49,043 bases of DNA, from positions 1-49,043 of the forward strand of contig NZ_LWHQ01000018.1 of NCBI RefSeq assembly GCF_001653715.1. The letters are read 5' to 3'. Each line of letters starts with the position of its first letter. The stretch's first letter is position 1. Below the pieces are notes generated by a model that was not told the origin of the DNA, searched no databases, and was given only the letters and a program-made list of their open reading frames with translations. The stretch comes from Methylobacterium platani. GTDB taxonomy: Bacteria > Pseudomonadota > Alphaproteobacteria > Rhizobiales > Beijerinckiaceae. A program made the translations under genes and the position numbers. Shown here piece by piece: positions 9,021 to 18,514 of this stretch.

Positions 9021-9320
9021 ATGCGCCCTCTCCTCGCCGCCACCCTTCTCGTCCTCGCCGCCGGCGCCGCCTCGGCGCAGACCGAGACCCCCGCCCCGCT
9101 CGGCACCCCGTCCGCGGGCGTGACCGCGCCGGAGGCGGCGCCCGCCGGCCGGCGCCAGCCGCGCCGGGTCGACGGGGCGCAGGCTGCGGCGAAGCCCGCG
9201 CCGGCCAAGGCGGATTCGGGCGACGCCCTCCGCAAGGCCCAGGCCGCCACCGCGGCCCGCGACAAGGCCTGGGACGCCCGGATGAAGCGCACCCTCGGGT
9301 CGATCTGCCACGGCTGCTGA
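9021..9320 (+). CDS. Small secreted hypothetical protein, 99 aa
   Basis: N-terminal Sec signal peptide (MRPLLAATLLVLAAGAASAQ, cleavage likely after ASA), then an Ala/Pro/Lys-rich low-complexity mature part and a C-terminal segment with two cysteines (ICHGC at the very end). Probably periplasmic; function not recognised. The ATG at 9021 is chosen because it begins the signal peptide; the longer frame upstream is rejected. It ends 20 bases before the ABC ATPase gene, so the two may be co-transcribed. Confidence 0.7.
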   Translation: MRPLLAATLLVLAAGAASAQTETPAPLGTPSAGVTAPEAAPAGRRQPRRVDGAQAAAKPAPAKADSGDALRKAQAATAARDKAWDARMKRTLGSICHGC

Positions 9321-9340
9321 CGGTCGCGAAGGGCGCGCCG

Positions 9341-10273
9341 ATGATCCGCTTCGAGGGCGCGGGGAAGACCTATCCCGGCCAGGCAAGGCCGGCGCTCGAC
9401 GCCTTCGACCTGACGGTCGAGGCCGGTACCACCTGCGTGCTGATCGGCCCGTCGGGATGCGGCAAGTCGACGGCGTTGCAGATGGTCAACCGTCTGGTCG
9501 TGCCGAGCGCCGGCCGCGTGTGGATCGAGGGGCGCGACGTCGCCGGGCTCGACCCGATCGCCCTGCGCCGGGGCATCGGCTACGTGCTCCAGGGCGTCGG
9601 GCTGTTTCCGCACCGGAGCGTGGCCCAGAACGTCGCCACGGTGCCGGGCCTCCTCGGCTGGGACCGAGCCCGGATCCGGGAGCGGGTCGACGCGATGCTC
9701 GACCTCGTCGGCCTCGATCCGCGCGAGTTCCGCGACCGGCGGCCGGACGCCCTGTCGGGCGGGCAGCGCCAGCGCGTCGGCGTCGCCCGGGCGCTCGCCG
9801 CCGATCCGCCGGTGCTGCTGATGGACGAGCCGTTCGGCGCCGTCGATCCCGTCGCGCGGAACCGCCTGCAGGACGAGGTCCGGGGGATCCTCGGCCGCCT
9901 GAAGAAGACCGTGCTGATGGTCACCCACGACATCGACGAGGCGGTGCGGATGGGCGACGCGATCGCGCTGATGCGCGAGGGGCGCCTCGTCCAGGTCGCT
10001 TCGCCCGCGACCCTGCTCGCCGCCCCCGCCGACGCCTTCGCGGCGGAGTTCGTCGGCGGCGACCGGCTCCTGCGCCGCCTCTCGCTGCTGCCGGCCCGCG
10101 ACCATGCCGGGCCCGACCCCGCCGGCGACGCGCCGCGCCTGCGCGCCGATGCCTCGCTCAAGGACGCGCTGGCGCTGATGCTCGCGAGCGGGCACGAGCG
10201 GGTCGGCCTCGGCGACGGCTCGGTGACGCTCGCAGGCTTGCGCGCGGCGGCGGGCGGGCCGTCGCCGGCCTGA
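9341..10273 (+). CDS. ABC transporter ATP-binding protein, osmoprotectant (OpuCA/OsmV) type
   Basis: ATPase subunit of a glycine betaine/choline-type importer. Walker A GPSGCGKST is at residues 36-44, signature LSGGQRQRV near 133-141, Walker B VLLMDEP near 155, and switch histidine MVTHDIDEA. The sequence ALQMVNRLVVPSAGRVWIEG resembles OpuCA-type ATPases. At 310 residues it keeps only a remnant of the C-terminal CBS region (LRADASLKDALALMLASGHERV) rather than two CBS domains. The start at 9341 begins the domain; the longer frame includes the out-of-frame neighbour. Oddly, no permease or binding protein gene is adjacent: trpA follows on the same strand. Substrate is inferred from family only. 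Confidence 0.85.
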   Translation: MIRFEGAGKTYPGQARPALDAFDLTVEAGTTCVLIGPSGCGKSTALQMVNRLVVPSAGRVWIEGRDVAGLDPIALRRGIGYVLQGVGLFPHRSVAQNVATVPGLLGWDRARIRERVDAMLDLVGLDPREFRDRRPDALSGGQRQRVGVARALAADPPVLLMDEPFGAVDPVARNRLQDEVRGILGRLKKTVLMVTHDIDEAVRMGDAIALMREGRLVQVASPATLLAAPADAFAAEFVGGDRLLRRLSLLPARDHAGPDPAGDAPRLRADASLKDALALMLASGHERVGLGDGSVTLAGLRAAAGGPSPA

Positions 10274-10381
10274 AACTTTATCTGCGGCCCCCGATGGTGT
10301 AGGCGCGGCGATCCGTTCCGCCCGTCCGCGGCACGCGCGCCGTTTTCCGGACGCGCGACGCCGCCCCCGAGGTCGCCCCCG

Positions 10382-11203
10382 ATGTCCACCCGCCTCGCCG
10401 ACACCTTCGCCCGCTGCCGCGCGGAAGAACGCGCCGCCCTCGTCACCTACGTGATGGCGGGCGACCCCGATCCCGAGACCTCGCTGCAGGTGCTGCGCGC
10501 GCTGCCGGAGGCCGGGGCCGACATCGTCGAGTTCGGCCTGCCCTTCACCGACCCGATGGCGGACGGGCCGGCGATCCAGGCGGCGGGCCTGCGGGCGCTC
10601 AAGGGCGGCCAGACCCTCGCCCGTACCCTGGAGCTGGTGCGCCGCTTCCGCGAGGAGAATACCGGCACGCCGGTGATCCTGATGGGCTACTACAACCCGA
10701 TCTACACCTACGGCGTCGCCCGCTTCCTGGAGGAGGCGAAGGCCATCGGCATCGACGGGCTGATCGTCGTCGACCTGCCGCCGGAGGAGGACGACGAGCT
10801 CTGCCTGCCGACGCTCCAGGCCGGCCTCGCCTTCATCCGGCTCGCCACCCCGACCACCGACGAGGCGCGCCTGCCGGCCGTGCTCGCGAACACCACGGGC
10901 TTCGTCTACTACGTCTCGATCACCGGCATCACCGGCACGGCGACCCCGGATTTCGGCGTCGTCGCCGGCGCGGTCGAGCGCATCCGCCGCCACACCGACC
11001 TGCCCGTGGTGGTCGGCTTCGGGGTCAAGACCGGGGCGCACGCCGCGGCGATCGCCCGGGGCGCCGACGGCGTGGTGGTCGGCTCGGCGATCGTCGACGC
11101 GCTCGCCCGCTCCCTCGACGGCGCGGGCCGGGCCGGCGCGGGCTCGGTCGAGGCGGTGACCGGGCTGGTGCGCGAGCTCGCCGCCGGCGTCCGCGCCCGC
11201 TGA
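10382..11203 (+). CDS. trpA: Tryptophan synthase alpha subunit
   Basis: Cleaves indole-3-glycerol phosphate to indole and glyceraldehyde 3-phosphate, channelling indole to TrpB. It is 273 residues of TIM barrel. The catalytic Glu50 (DIVEFGLPF) and Asp61 ([10 protein letters not shown]) are present, as are [17 protein letters not shown], the SITGITG loop and the phosphate-binding VGFGVKTG and GSAIVD segments. trpB is not upstream in this window; the ABC ATPase sits there instead. accD follows 47 bases downstream and folC after that, a classic alphaproteobacterial trp-accD-folC arrangement. Secure. Confidence 0.97.
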   Translation: MSTRLADTFARCRAEERAALVTYVMAGDPDPETSLQVLRALPEAGADIVEFGLPFTDPMADGPAIQAAGLRALKGGQTLARTLELVRRFREENTGTPVILMGYYNPIYTYGVARFLEEAKAIGIDGLIVVDLPPEEDDELCLPTLQAGLAFIRLATPTTDEARLPAVLANTTGFVYYVSITGITGTATPDFGVVAGAVERIRRHTDLPVVVGFGVKTGAHAAAIARGADGVVVGSAIVDALARSLDGAGRAGAGSVEAVTGLVRELAAGVRAR

Positions 11204-11250
11204 CCACCCCCATATAGACCCCATCGAGAAGCGACGGCCGAGGAGCGATC

Positions 11251-12204
11251 ATGGTCGAGGCGATGAACTGGATCTCCGAGGTCGTGCGCCCGAAGATCAA
11301 GACGCTGTTCAAGCGCGAGACGCCGGAGAACCTCTGGGTGAAATGCCCGGAGACCGGCCAGATGGTGTTCCACAAGGAGGTGGAGGCCAACGGCTGGGTG
11401 ATCCCGGGCTCGGAGCACCACCTGCGCATCACCGCGCAGCAGCGCCTGAAGCTGATGTTCGACCAGGGCACCTGGCTCGACGTGCCGCTGCCCGACGCGC
11501 CGGCCGATCCCCTGAAGTTCCGCGACGAGAAGCGCTACGCCGACCGGCTCAAGGACGCCCGCGCCAAGACCGGGATGACCGATGCGTTCAAGGTCGGGTT
11601 CGGCCGCGTCGCCGGCCTGCCGATGACGCTGGCGGTGCAGGATTTCGGCTTCATGGGCGGCTCGCTCGGCATGGCGGCCGGCGAGGCCTTCGTGCGCGGC
11701 GCCGAGACGGCGCTGGAGAAGCGCACCCCCTACGTGCTGTTCGCGGCCTCCGGCGGGGCGCGGATGCAGGAGGGCATCCTGTCGCTGATGCAGATGCCCC
11801 GCACCACGGTGGCGGTGCGCCGGCTCAACGCCGCCCGCCTGCCCTACGTCGTCGTGCTGACGAACCCGACCACCGGCGGCGTCACCGCCTCCTACGCGAT
11901 GCTCGGCGACGTGCACCTCGCCGAGCCGGGCGCGCTGATCGGCTTTGCCGGCCCGCGGGTGATCGAGCAGACGATCCGCGAGAAGCTGCCGGACGGCTTC
12001 CAGCGCGCCGAGTACCTGAAGGAGCACGGCATGGTCGACCAGGTCGTGCACCGGCGCGACCTCAAGGGCACCATCGCGCGCCTGTGCGGCCTGCTGATGC
12101 AGGTGCCGGCGGAGGGCCCGGCGGCCGAGGCGGCCCCGGCGGAGACCCGGACGGAGACCAAGCGGACGGACGACAAGCCGGAGGCCAGGCCCATCCCGGC
12201 CTGA
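11251..12204 (+). CDS. accD: Acetyl-CoA carboxylase carboxyltransferase subunit beta
   Basis: Beta subunit of the carboxyltransferase that makes malonyl-CoA for fatty acid synthesis. It is 317 residues. The carboxyltransferase core shows [43 protein letters not shown] and [11 protein letters not shown]. The N-terminal zinc ribbon (four cysteines in E. coli) is degenerate: only the cysteine of WVKCPETG remains and the second pair is replaced around [12 protein letters not shown], a trait I recall from related Rhizobiales. A CATATAGA element lies about 35 bases before the start. The C-terminus has a charged, low-complexity tail. Confidence 0.96.
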   Translation: MVEAMNWISEVVRPKIKTLFKRETPENLWVKCPETGQMVFHKEVEANGWVIPGSEHHLRITAQQRLKLMFDQGTWLDVPLPDAPADPLKFRDEKRYADRLKDARAKTGMTDAFKVGFGRVAGLPMTLAVQDFGFMGGSLGMAAGEAFVRGAETALEKRTPYVLFAASGGARMQEGILSLMQMPRTTVAVRRLNAARLPYVVVLTNPTTGGVTASYAMLGDVHLAEPGALIGFAGPRVIEQTIREKLPDGFQRAEYLKEHGMVDQVVHRRDLKGTIARLCGLLMQVPAEGPAAEAAPAETRTETKRTDDKPEARPIPA

Positions 12205-12291
12205 CGGTCCTGCTGCGCGGGCCCGCCTCCGAACCCCTCCCGCGTCCCGCCGTCGAACGACCGGCGGCGGGCACCGACGGAAAACGCCCCG

Positions 12292-13617
12292 ATGGAATCC
12301 TCCGACGCCCTGATGGCGCGCTTCCTGGCGCTGCACCCGCGCACCATCGACCTCTCGCTCGGCCGGATCGAGCGGCTCCTCGCGGCGCTCGGCCATCCCG
12401 AGCGGCGCCTGCCGCCGGTGATCCACGTGGCGGGCACCAACGGCAAAGGCTCGACCATCGCCACGATGCGGGCGATCCTCGAGGCCGGCGGGCTCGCGGC
12501 CCACGTCTACACCTCGCCCCACCTGGTGCGCTTCCACGAGCGCATCCGCCTCGGCGCCGTCGGCGGCGGCCGCTTCGTGCCGGAGGAGCGGCTGGCCGAG
12601 GCCTTCGCCCGCTGCGAGGCGGTCAATGCCGGGGCGCCGATCACGGTGTTCGAGATCACCACCGCGGCGGCCCTGCTGCTGTTCTCCGAGGCCCCCGCCG
12701 ACGTGCTGCTGCTCGAGGTGGGCTTAGGCGGCCGGGTCGACGCCACCAACGTGATCGACCGCCCGGCCTGCGCCGTGGTGACGCCGATCGGCCGCGACCA
12801 CGCGGAATATCTCGGCGACACCGTCGAGGCGGTGGCCGGCGAGAAGGCCGGCATCTTCAAGCGCGGCTGCCCGGCAGTGATCGCCCCGCAGGACTACGCC
12901 CAGGCCGACGCGGTGCTCTGCGCCCGGGCCGAGGCGGTCGGGGCCGGGCCGATCCTGGTCGGCAACCAGGATTTCTCCGCCCACGAGGAGCGCGGCCGGC
13001 TGGTCTACCAGGACGAGGACGGGCTCCTCGACCTGCCCCGGCCGAAGCTCGCCGGGCGCCACCAGATCGTCAATGCCGGCACGGCGATCGCGGCGCTCAG
13101 GGCCGCGGGCTTCGGCGACATCGGGACGGATGCGTTCGAGGCCGGGCTCGCGGCCATCGAGTGGCCGGGCCGGCTGCAGCGCCTGCGCCAGGGGCGGCTC
13201 GCCGGCCTCGTCCCGCCGGGCTCGGAGCTCTGGCTCGACGGCGGCCACAACATCGACGGCGGTCGCATCCTCTCCGCCGCGATGGCCGACCTGCAGGAGC
13301 GCGGCGACGCGCCCCTGGTGCTGGTCTCCGCGCTGCTCGGCACCAAGGACGCGGAGGGCTTCCTCGCCAACTTCTCCGGCCTCGCCCGCTTCCTGGTGGC
13401 GGTGCCGCTGCCCGGCCAGATGGCGGCGCGGCCGGCCGAGGAGGTCGCCGAGATCGCCGGGCGGGTGGGCCTGTCGGCCGCGACGGCGCCGAGCCTCGAA
13501 GCGGCCCTGACATCCCTGCGCGACCGGGCCTGGGAGCGCCCGCCCCGGGTGCTGATCTGCGGCTCGCTCTACCTCGCCGGGGCCGTCCTCGCCGCCAACG
13601 GCACCCCGCCGGTCTGA
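12292..13617 (+). CDS. folC: Bifunctional dihydrofolate / folylpolyglutamate synthase
   Basis: ATP-dependent ligase that adds glutamate to dihydropteroate and to reduced folates. It is 441 residues of the Mur-ligase fold: P-loop HVAGTNGKGST at about 45-55, YTSPHL, the VGLGGRVDATN motif, IGRDHAEYLGDT, the carbamylated-lysine region GEKAGIFK, and LDGGHN in the C-terminal domain. It is the last gene of the trpA-accD-folC series and starts 87 bases after accD. Full-length, motifs intact. Confidence 0.96.
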   Translation: MESSDALMARFLALHPRTIDLSLGRIERLLAALGHPERRLPPVIHVAGTNGKGSTIATMRAILEAGGLAAHVYTSPHLVRFHERIRLGAVGGGRFVPEERLAEAFARCEAVNAGAPITVFEITTAAALLLFSEAPADVLLLEVGLGGRVDATNVIDRPACAVVTPIGRDHAEYLGDTVEAVAGEKAGIFKRGCPAVIAPQDYAQADAVLCARAEAVGAGPILVGNQDFSAHEERGRLVYQDEDGLLDLPRPKLAGRHQIVNAGTAIAALRAAGFGDIGTDAFEAGLAAIEWPGRLQRLRQGRLAGLVPPGSELWLDGGHNIDGGRILSAAMADLQERGDAPLVLVSALLGTKDAEGFLANFSGLARFLVAVPLPGQMAARPAEEVAEIAGRVGLSAATAPSLEAALTSLRDRAWERPPRVLICGSLYLAGAVLAANGTPPV

Positions 13618-13865
13618 TGCCCAGCGCCCCCGGACGGACTCGTTCCACGTCGCCGGGCAAGCCCGAACGGGCGCCGGTCGCTGCCCGAAACGGCGCCGGG
13701 GCCGCCTGTGGGATCCGCTGGATCCTTTGCCGGCAGGCTTGACATTCTCCCGTCGTCGCTAGCGGGGTTCGTGTCGTTGCCGCACCGATGTGGCTGAACT
13801 GCTACATCGTACCCGGCGGAAATGGTCTAGCTTCCTCTCGATCGGGGAACCTGCTGGGGACCATC
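13618..13865 (+). promoter_or_regulatory. Upstream region of the outer membrane protein gene
   Basis: A 248-base region with no gene. An exact TTGACA sits at 13739-13744, but no good -10 sequence lies 16-18 bases further on. A second weak candidate is TTGCCG (13777-13782) with TGCTAC 17 bases downstream. The true promoter is uncertain. Confidence 0.25.
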
Positions 13866-14777
13866 ATGAAGAAACTCCTGAGTGCTTTCGCTGCCTTCAC
13901 CGCGCTGACCGCCGCCGCTTCGGCTGCCGATCTGCCGCGTCGCGTCGCCCCGCCGCCGGTCTTCACGCCGGTGCCGGTCTTCACCTGGACGGGCTTCTAC
14001 GCCGGTTTCAACGCCGGCTACGGCTTCAACACCGCTGACACCCGCGCCCCGACCGTCGTCGGCGTGCCGGCCGGCGTGAACGCCGCCAGCAGCGTGTTCG
14101 TGACCGCCGCCGGCGTGCCGACCACCGGCGTGCTCGCCTTCGGCAACCGCAACAGCAACGACGGCTTCGTCGGCGGCGGCCAGATCGGCTACAACTACCA
14201 GTTCACCCCGGGCTCGGGCGTGGTCGTCGGCATCGAGGCCGACGCCCAGTACGTCGACTTCGGCCGCAGCCGTAACCGCTACGCCTTCGCCACCGCGGCC
14301 GGCGGCGGCATCGTTCCCGGCACCCTGGTGTTCAACCCGAACGGCATCTCGGGCCTGGACTACTTCGGCACCGTGCGCGGCCGCCTCGGCTACGCCTGGG
14401 ACCGCACCCTCGTGTACGCCACCGGCGGCTTCGCCTACGGCTCGGGCGGCGGTCGCGACTTCGGCCTGACCAACAGCTCGCGCGACAACTTCCAGACCGG
14501 CTGGGTCGTCGGCGGCGGCGTCGAGTACGCTCTGCCCACCGACTCGTTCCTGAACTTCTTCCGTTCGTCGGCCGTGACCCTCAAGGTCGAAGGCCTGTAC
14601 GTGAACCTGGATCAGGGCAACCGCAACAACGGCGTGTTCGCGCAGACCGCCAACGGCACGCAGTACTCGGTGTTCTCGCCGGGCGTCGTGTCGGTCGGCC
14701 CGGCCAACCTGTACCGTCGCGAGACCGAGTTCGCGGTCGTCCGCGCCGGCCTGAACTACAAGTTCGGCTCGTACTAA
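13866..14777 (+). CDS. Outer membrane beta-barrel protein (Omp25/Omp31-like)
   Basis: 303-residue porin-family outer membrane protein. Signal peptide MKKLLSAFAAFTALTAAASA is followed by ADLPRR, a Pro-rich linker, then WTGFYAGFNAGYGF, the usual first strand of the Omp25/31 family. Alternating aromatic/hydrophobic strands continue, with GQIGYNYQ and VRGRLGYAWDRTLVYATGGFAY, and the protein ends in RAGLNYKFGSY with a C-terminal aromatic residue as expected for Bam recognition. ATG 13866 is preferred over the longer frame from 13788 because it starts the signal peptide. Codon use is strongly biased, suggesting high expression. A strong terminator follows. Confidence 0.9.
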   Translation: MKKLLSAFAAFTALTAAASAADLPRRVAPPPVFTPVPVFTWTGFYAGFNAGYGFNTADTRAPTVVGVPAGVNAASSVFVTAAGVPTTGVLAFGNRNSNDGFVGGGQIGYNYQFTPGSGVVVGIEADAQYVDFGRSRNRYAFATAAGGGIVPGTLVFNPNGISGLDYFGTVRGRLGYAWDRTLVYATGGFAYGSGGGRDFGLTNSSRDNFQTGWVVGGGVEYALPTDSFLNFFRSSAVTLKVEGLYVNLDQGNRNNGVFAQTANGTQYSVFSPGVVSVGPANLYRRETEFAVVRAGLNYKFGSY

Positions 14778-14807
14778 GATCCGACCTTCCGTCTTCTCGA
14801 CGGAGCG

Positions 14808-14831
14808 GAGCCCGGCCTCACGGCCGGGCTC
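14808..14831 (+). terminator. Hairpin terminator after the OMP gene
   Basis: Perfect 10-bp stem: GAGCCCGGCC (14808-14817), loop TCAC, then the complement to 14831, followed by TTCGCGTTT. It starts 30 bases after the OMP stop codon. Confidence 0.85.
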
Positions 14832-15242
14832 TTCGCGTTTGGGGGCAACCTTCCGGCGGGTATCCGCCAGGATGGTGGATGCGTCTGGCGCCCGGCTCGA
14901 CGATTTCGATCATCCGCCGCGTCGTCGTGAGAGCCTCTTCGAGCCGATTCTTCTTTCATGAAGCCCAAAACGGCAGGATATATCCTAACCCTCAACCTCG
15001 TCCTGAGGTGCCGAAGCGCGGCGGACGCCTCTGTGGAGGGCTTCGGAGATTGCGCCGATATCTGGAGTCCTTGTTCGAGGTCGGTCGATCTGTGATCGGC
15101 CAACGCCTCCGGATGAGGTGAGTGCGTCGAGCTTCCCTGGCTATCCAGATTTCATCGATAGACGGACCGCTCGAGCAGGCTCCATGCCGAGTGCCGGGAT
15201 GACCGCGAGAGTTTCGATCCCGTCGAGACGGCGGATTGCCGT
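14832..15242. other. Intergenic region, mosaic repeat copy A
   Basis: No credible gene lies between the OMP terminator and the dctD stop. Most of it is copy A of a mosaic dispersed repeat (14975-15226, described separately). The short frames here lack ribosome sites and coding character. Confidence 0.6.
14975..15226. repeat. Mosaic dispersed repeat, copy A
   Basis: Shares four blocks with copy B at 47706-47873. Block a, 14975-15007, matches B 47785-47817 in inverted orientation (28 of 33 bases). Block b, 15103-15158, matches 47706-47761 ungapped (41 of 56, including GGATGAGGTG, TCCCTGG and ATTTCATCGA). Block c, 15167-15182, is identical to 47846-47861. Block d, 15216-15226, is identical to 47863-47873. 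Both copies lie in gene-free DNA beyond the 3' ends of genes. Confidence 0.7.
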
Positions 15243-16583
15243 CTACCGGTAATCGTTCGGGTCGAGGCCGTGGCGGGCGATCTTGTCGTAGAGGGTCTTG
15301 CGCGGGGTGCCGAGAGCCTCGGCCGCCACCCGCACGTCGCCGCCGGCCATGATCAGCTCGTCGCGAATCAGGCCGCGCTCGTGGCGGTCCATCTGCTCGG
15401 CGAGCGTCGCGGGTTTGGCGGGCTCGGGCACGGCCGGGCCGGTGGGCGAGAGGCCGAGCGCGCAGCGCTCGGCGAAGTGGCCGAGCTCGCGCACGTTGCC
15501 GGGCCAGTCGTGCCGGCTCAGGTGCTCGCGCATCGCCGGCGTCACCGGCGGCGGCTCGCGGTTGAAGCGGGCGGCGGCCTTGCGCAGGAAATGCTCGAAC
15601 AGGAGCGCCACGTCCTCGCGCCGGTCGCGCAGGGGCGGGATCGCCACCGAGACGACGTTCAGCCGGTAGTACAGGTCGTCGCGGAACGTGCCCTGCGCGG
15701 CGGCCTGGCCGAGGTCGATCTTGGTGGCCGCCACCACCCGCATGTCGACGGGCTGGATCGCGTTGGTGCCGAGCGGCTCGACCACCCGCTCCTGCAGTAC
15801 CCGCAGGAGCTTGACCTGGATGGTGAGCGCCATGCTCTCGATCTCGTCGAGGAACAGCGTGCCGCCGTCGGCATGCGCGATGCGCCCGACCCGCTTCTTG
15901 AGCGCCCCGGTGAAGGCGCCGGCCTCGTGGCCGAACAGCTCGCTCTCCACCACCGTGTCGGGGAGCGCCCCGCAATTCATCGCGACGAAATGGCCCTTGG
16001 CCCGGCGGCTCCAGCGGTGGAGCGCGCTCGCCACCACCTCCTTGCCCGAACCGGTCTCGCCGAGCACCAGCACGTCGACATCGGCCTGCGCCACCTCGCG
16101 CACGAAGAGGCGCAGGCGGGTGATCGCCGGCGAGACGCCGAGGAAGGCCGGGTCCTCCGCCACCGCGGCGTCGAGGCGGGCGCGCAAGCTGCGGTTCTCC
16201 TGGACCAGCCGGCGGCGCTCCAGGGCACGGCGCACCGAGGCGACCAGCGTCTCGGCCGGATAGGGCTTGGCCAGGAAGTCGTAGGCGCCGGCGCGCATCG
16301 CCCGCACCGCCATGGTGATGTCGCCGTGACCGGTGATCAGGATCACCGGCAATTCGGGATCGGCCTCCTGCAGGGCCGAGAACAGGCCGAGCCCGTCGAG
16401 CCCCGGCAGGCGCACGTCGGTGACGACCACGCCCGGCGGGTCGGCGAGGATCGCCCGCAGGGCCGATTCGGCGTCGGCATGGGTCTCGACGGTGAAGCCG
16501 GCGAGGTCGAGGCTCTGGCCGTTGGCCCGGCGCACCTCCTCCTCGTCGTCGACGAAGACCACGCGGTTCGAGGCGGCGCTCAT
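15243..16583 (-). CDS. dctD: C4-dicarboxylate response regulator, sigma-54 activator
   Basis: NtrC-class activator paired with DctB. Domains: receiver with phospho-acceptor Asp56 (VVVTDVRLPG) and Lys in LAKPYP; AAA+ domain with Walker A GETGSGKE (175-182), the sigma-54 contact loop GAFTGA (222-227) and Walker B GTLFLDEIE; C-terminal Fis-type helix-turn-helix (VRVAAEALGTPRKTLYDKIARHGL). 446 residues. ATG 16583 overlaps the dctB stop by 4 bases (16580-16583), so the two are coupled. With DctB it should switch on dctA, which lies divergently with a sigma-54 promoter. Confidence 0.93.
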   Translation of the reverse strand: MSAASNRVVFVDDEEEVRRANGQSLDLAGFTVETHADAESALRAILADPPGVVVTDVRLPGLDGLGLFSALQEADPELPVILITGHGDITMAVRAMRAGAYDFLAKPYPAETLVASVRRALERRRLVQENRSLRARLDAAVAEDPAFLGVSPAITRLRLFVREVAQADVDVLVLGETGSGKEVVASALHRWSRRAKGHFVAMNCGALPDTVVESELFGHEAGAFTGALKKRVGRIAHADGGTLFLDEIESMALTIQVKLLRVLQERVVEPLGTNAIQPVDMRVVAATKIDLGQAAAQGTFRDDLYYRLNVVSVAIPPLRDRREDVALLFEHFLRKAAARFNREPPPVTPAMREHLSRHDWPGNVRELGHFAERCALGLSPTGPAVPEPAKPATLAEQMDRHERGLIRDELIMAGGDVRVAAEALGTPRKTLYDKIARHGLDPNDYR

Positions 16584-18514
16584 GCGGCGGCTCCCTGCCC
16601 GGCGGGGGCCAGCGGCAGCTCGACCCGGAACAGGGCGCCGCCCTCGGGCGAGGCGCCGGCCGAGAGGGTGCCGCCGCACTCCTCGACGATGCCGCGGGAG
16701 ATCGCGAGGCCGAGGCCGAGGCCGTTGGCCTTGGTGGTGAAGAATGCGTCGAAGACTTGCCCGCCCCCGTCCGGCAGCCCGCCGCCGTTGTCGCCCACCT
16801 CCAGCACCGCGCGCTCCCCCGTGACCCGCACCGTCACGGCGATGCGGGGATTCTTCACGCTCCCGACCGCGTCGAGGGCGTTCTGCACCAGGTTGACCAC
16901 GACCTGCTCCAGCCGCGGCCCCTCCCCCAGGACATAAGGCGACGGCTCGGGAAGCGCGAGGGCGAGGTCGATCCCGGACAGCCGCCCCTCCACCACCTCG
17001 AGGCTCGCCCGCACCACCTGGTCCAGCGCCACCGGGTCGCGCCGCCCGGAGGCCTTGCGGGCGAAGCCCTTGAGCTGGCGCGTCAGCCCGGCGATGCGCT
17101 CGGTCAGGCGGCCGACCGCGGCGAGGTTCTCGGTCGCCTCGGGGAAGCGCTCGCGCTGGATCAGGATGCCGGCATTGTCGGCGTAGGAGCGGATCGCCGC
17201 GAGCGGCTGGTTGATCTCGTGCGCCATGCTGGCGGCGAACTGGCCGAGCGCGGCGAGGCGCCCGGCATGGGCGAGCTCGCGCCCGAGGCGCTGGCGCTCG
17301 GCCTCCGTCCGCTGCCGCTCGGCGATCTCGGCCTTCAACTGCCGGTTGGCCTCGGTGAGGGCCTGCGTGCGTGCCCGCACCCGCTCCTCCAGCTCGCTGC
17401 GCCGCGCCGCCGCCTCGGCGAGGCTCGCCCGCAGGCGCCGGCGCCGGCCGACGATCTCGGCGAGGCCGAGGCAGGCGAGGCCGACCGCGAGGCCGGCGAT
17501 GACCTGGGCCTGCACCCGCTCGCGCGCGACGGCCACGCCGATCCGCGTCAGGGTGTGGAGCCGCCAGGTCGTGCCGGGAATGGCGGCGTCGAGGGGCAGC
17601 GCGAGGCGCGCCGGCAGGGCGCCGCTGCCGACCCGCACCAGGCCGTACCCGTCCGCGGCCGGGTGGAGCGGCAGCGGCGCCAGGGGGGCGGCGCCGAATT
17701 CGAGCCGCTCGCGGACCAGTCGGCGCTCCTCGTCCGGCACCGGCTGCAGGGTGCCGAAGCGCCAGGCCGGCTCGCTCGCCATCAGGACGATGCCGCGGGG
17801 ATCGGTGACCATCACGGTCTCGGCCCCCTCCCGCCCGGCCTTGCGCCACGCCTCCTCGATGGCGTCGAACTCGACCTTGACCACCACCACCCCGGCCCGG
17901 CCCCCGGGGCCCGCGACCCGGCGGCTGAGATAGAGGCCGGCGCGGCCGCTGACGGTGCCCAGCGCGAATTGCCGCCCCGCCCCCTCGGCGAGCGCCTGCT
18001 GGAAGTAGGGCCGGAACGCATAGACCGCGCCGACGAAGCTGCCCGGCTCGCCGGCATTGCTCGCCGCCACCGCCTTGCCGTCCTGGCGGATGACGTAGAT
18101 GACCGCCGCGCCCGAGGCGCGGGCGATCTCGGCGAGGCGCTCGTCGACGCGGCCGATCAGGGCCGGATCCGGCGAGGGACCCACCGAAGCGGCGATCTCC
18201 GGATCGCTGGCCAGCGCCAGCGGCAGCGAGCCCTGCTTCTGGATCTCGGTGCGGAAGGCGGCGACCTGAAGCGCCAGGGTCGCGGCGGCCGAGCGCCGCA
18301 GATCGCCGATCGCCGCCCGCTCGGCGATGCGGCCGGCGATCAGCGCGGCGGCCAGCACCGCCGCGAGGCTCAGGAGCCAGGGCAGGGCCGGGGATCCCGC
18401 CCAGGCGCGCCAGAGGCCCCCGGCGGCCCGGCGGGGCGGCGGGGGGGCGTCCGGGGCTTTGCGGATTTCCGCACGGTTTCCCGGTCCGCTTTGCGGCGCG
18501 CCGGACGGTCCCAC
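16580..18514 (-). CDS. dctB: C4-dicarboxylate sensor histidine kinase
   Basis: Membrane kinase sensing periplasmic C4-dicarboxylates. Membrane helices at about 43-61 and 336-356 flank a periplasmic sensor (63-330) of double-PAS/dCache size; a coiled coil (about 357-415) leads to the HisKA domain with phospho-acceptor His432 ([12 protein letters not shown]). The ATPase domain has [21 protein letters not shown] and [20 protein letters not shown]. 644 residues. The GTG start at 18514 is supported by TCTCCTC on the plus strand at 18522-18528 (GAGGAGA on the coding strand, 7 bases upstream). The first 35 residues are Pro/Arg-rich and cytoplasmic. Confidence 0.93.
   Translation of the reverse strand: MGPSGAPQSGPGNRAEIRKAPDAPPPPRRAAGGLWRAWAGSPALPWLLSLAAVLAAALIAGRIAERAAIGDLRRSAAATLALQVAAFRTEIQKQGSLPLALASDPEIAASVGPSPDPALIGRVDERLAEIARASGAAVIYVIRQDGKAVAASNAGEPGSFVGAVYAFRPYFQQALAEGAGRQFALGTVSGRAGLYLSRRVAGPGGRAGVVVVKVEFDAIEEAWRKAGREGAETVMVTDPRGIVLMASEPAWRFGTLQPVPDEERRLVRERLEFGAAPLAPLPLHPAADGYGLVRVGSGALPARLALPLDAAIPGTTWRLHTLTRIGVAVARERVQAQVIAGLAVGLACLGLAEIVGRRRRLRASLAEAAARRSELEERVRARTQALTEANRQLKAEIAERQRTEAERQRLGRELAHAGRLAALGQFAASMAHEINQPLAAIRSYADNAGILIQRERFPEATENLAAVGRLTERIAGLTRQLKGFARKASGRRDPVALDQVVRASLEVVEGRLSGIDLALALPEPSPYVLGEGPRLEQVVVNLVQNALDAVGSVKNPRIAVTVRVTGERAVLEVGDNGGGLPDGGGQVFDAFFTTKANGLGLGLAISRGIVEECGGTLSAGASPEGGALFRVELPLAPAGQGAAA

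Noticed and set aside
8603..11224. 873-residue minus-strand open frame
   Set aside because: Antisense to the ABC ATPase and trpA, and overlaps the acquired HEPN cassette; no domains.
13739..13744. Exact TTGACA as a firm promoter for the OMP gene
   Set aside because: No acceptable -10 at 16-18 bases; kept only as a weak candidate region.
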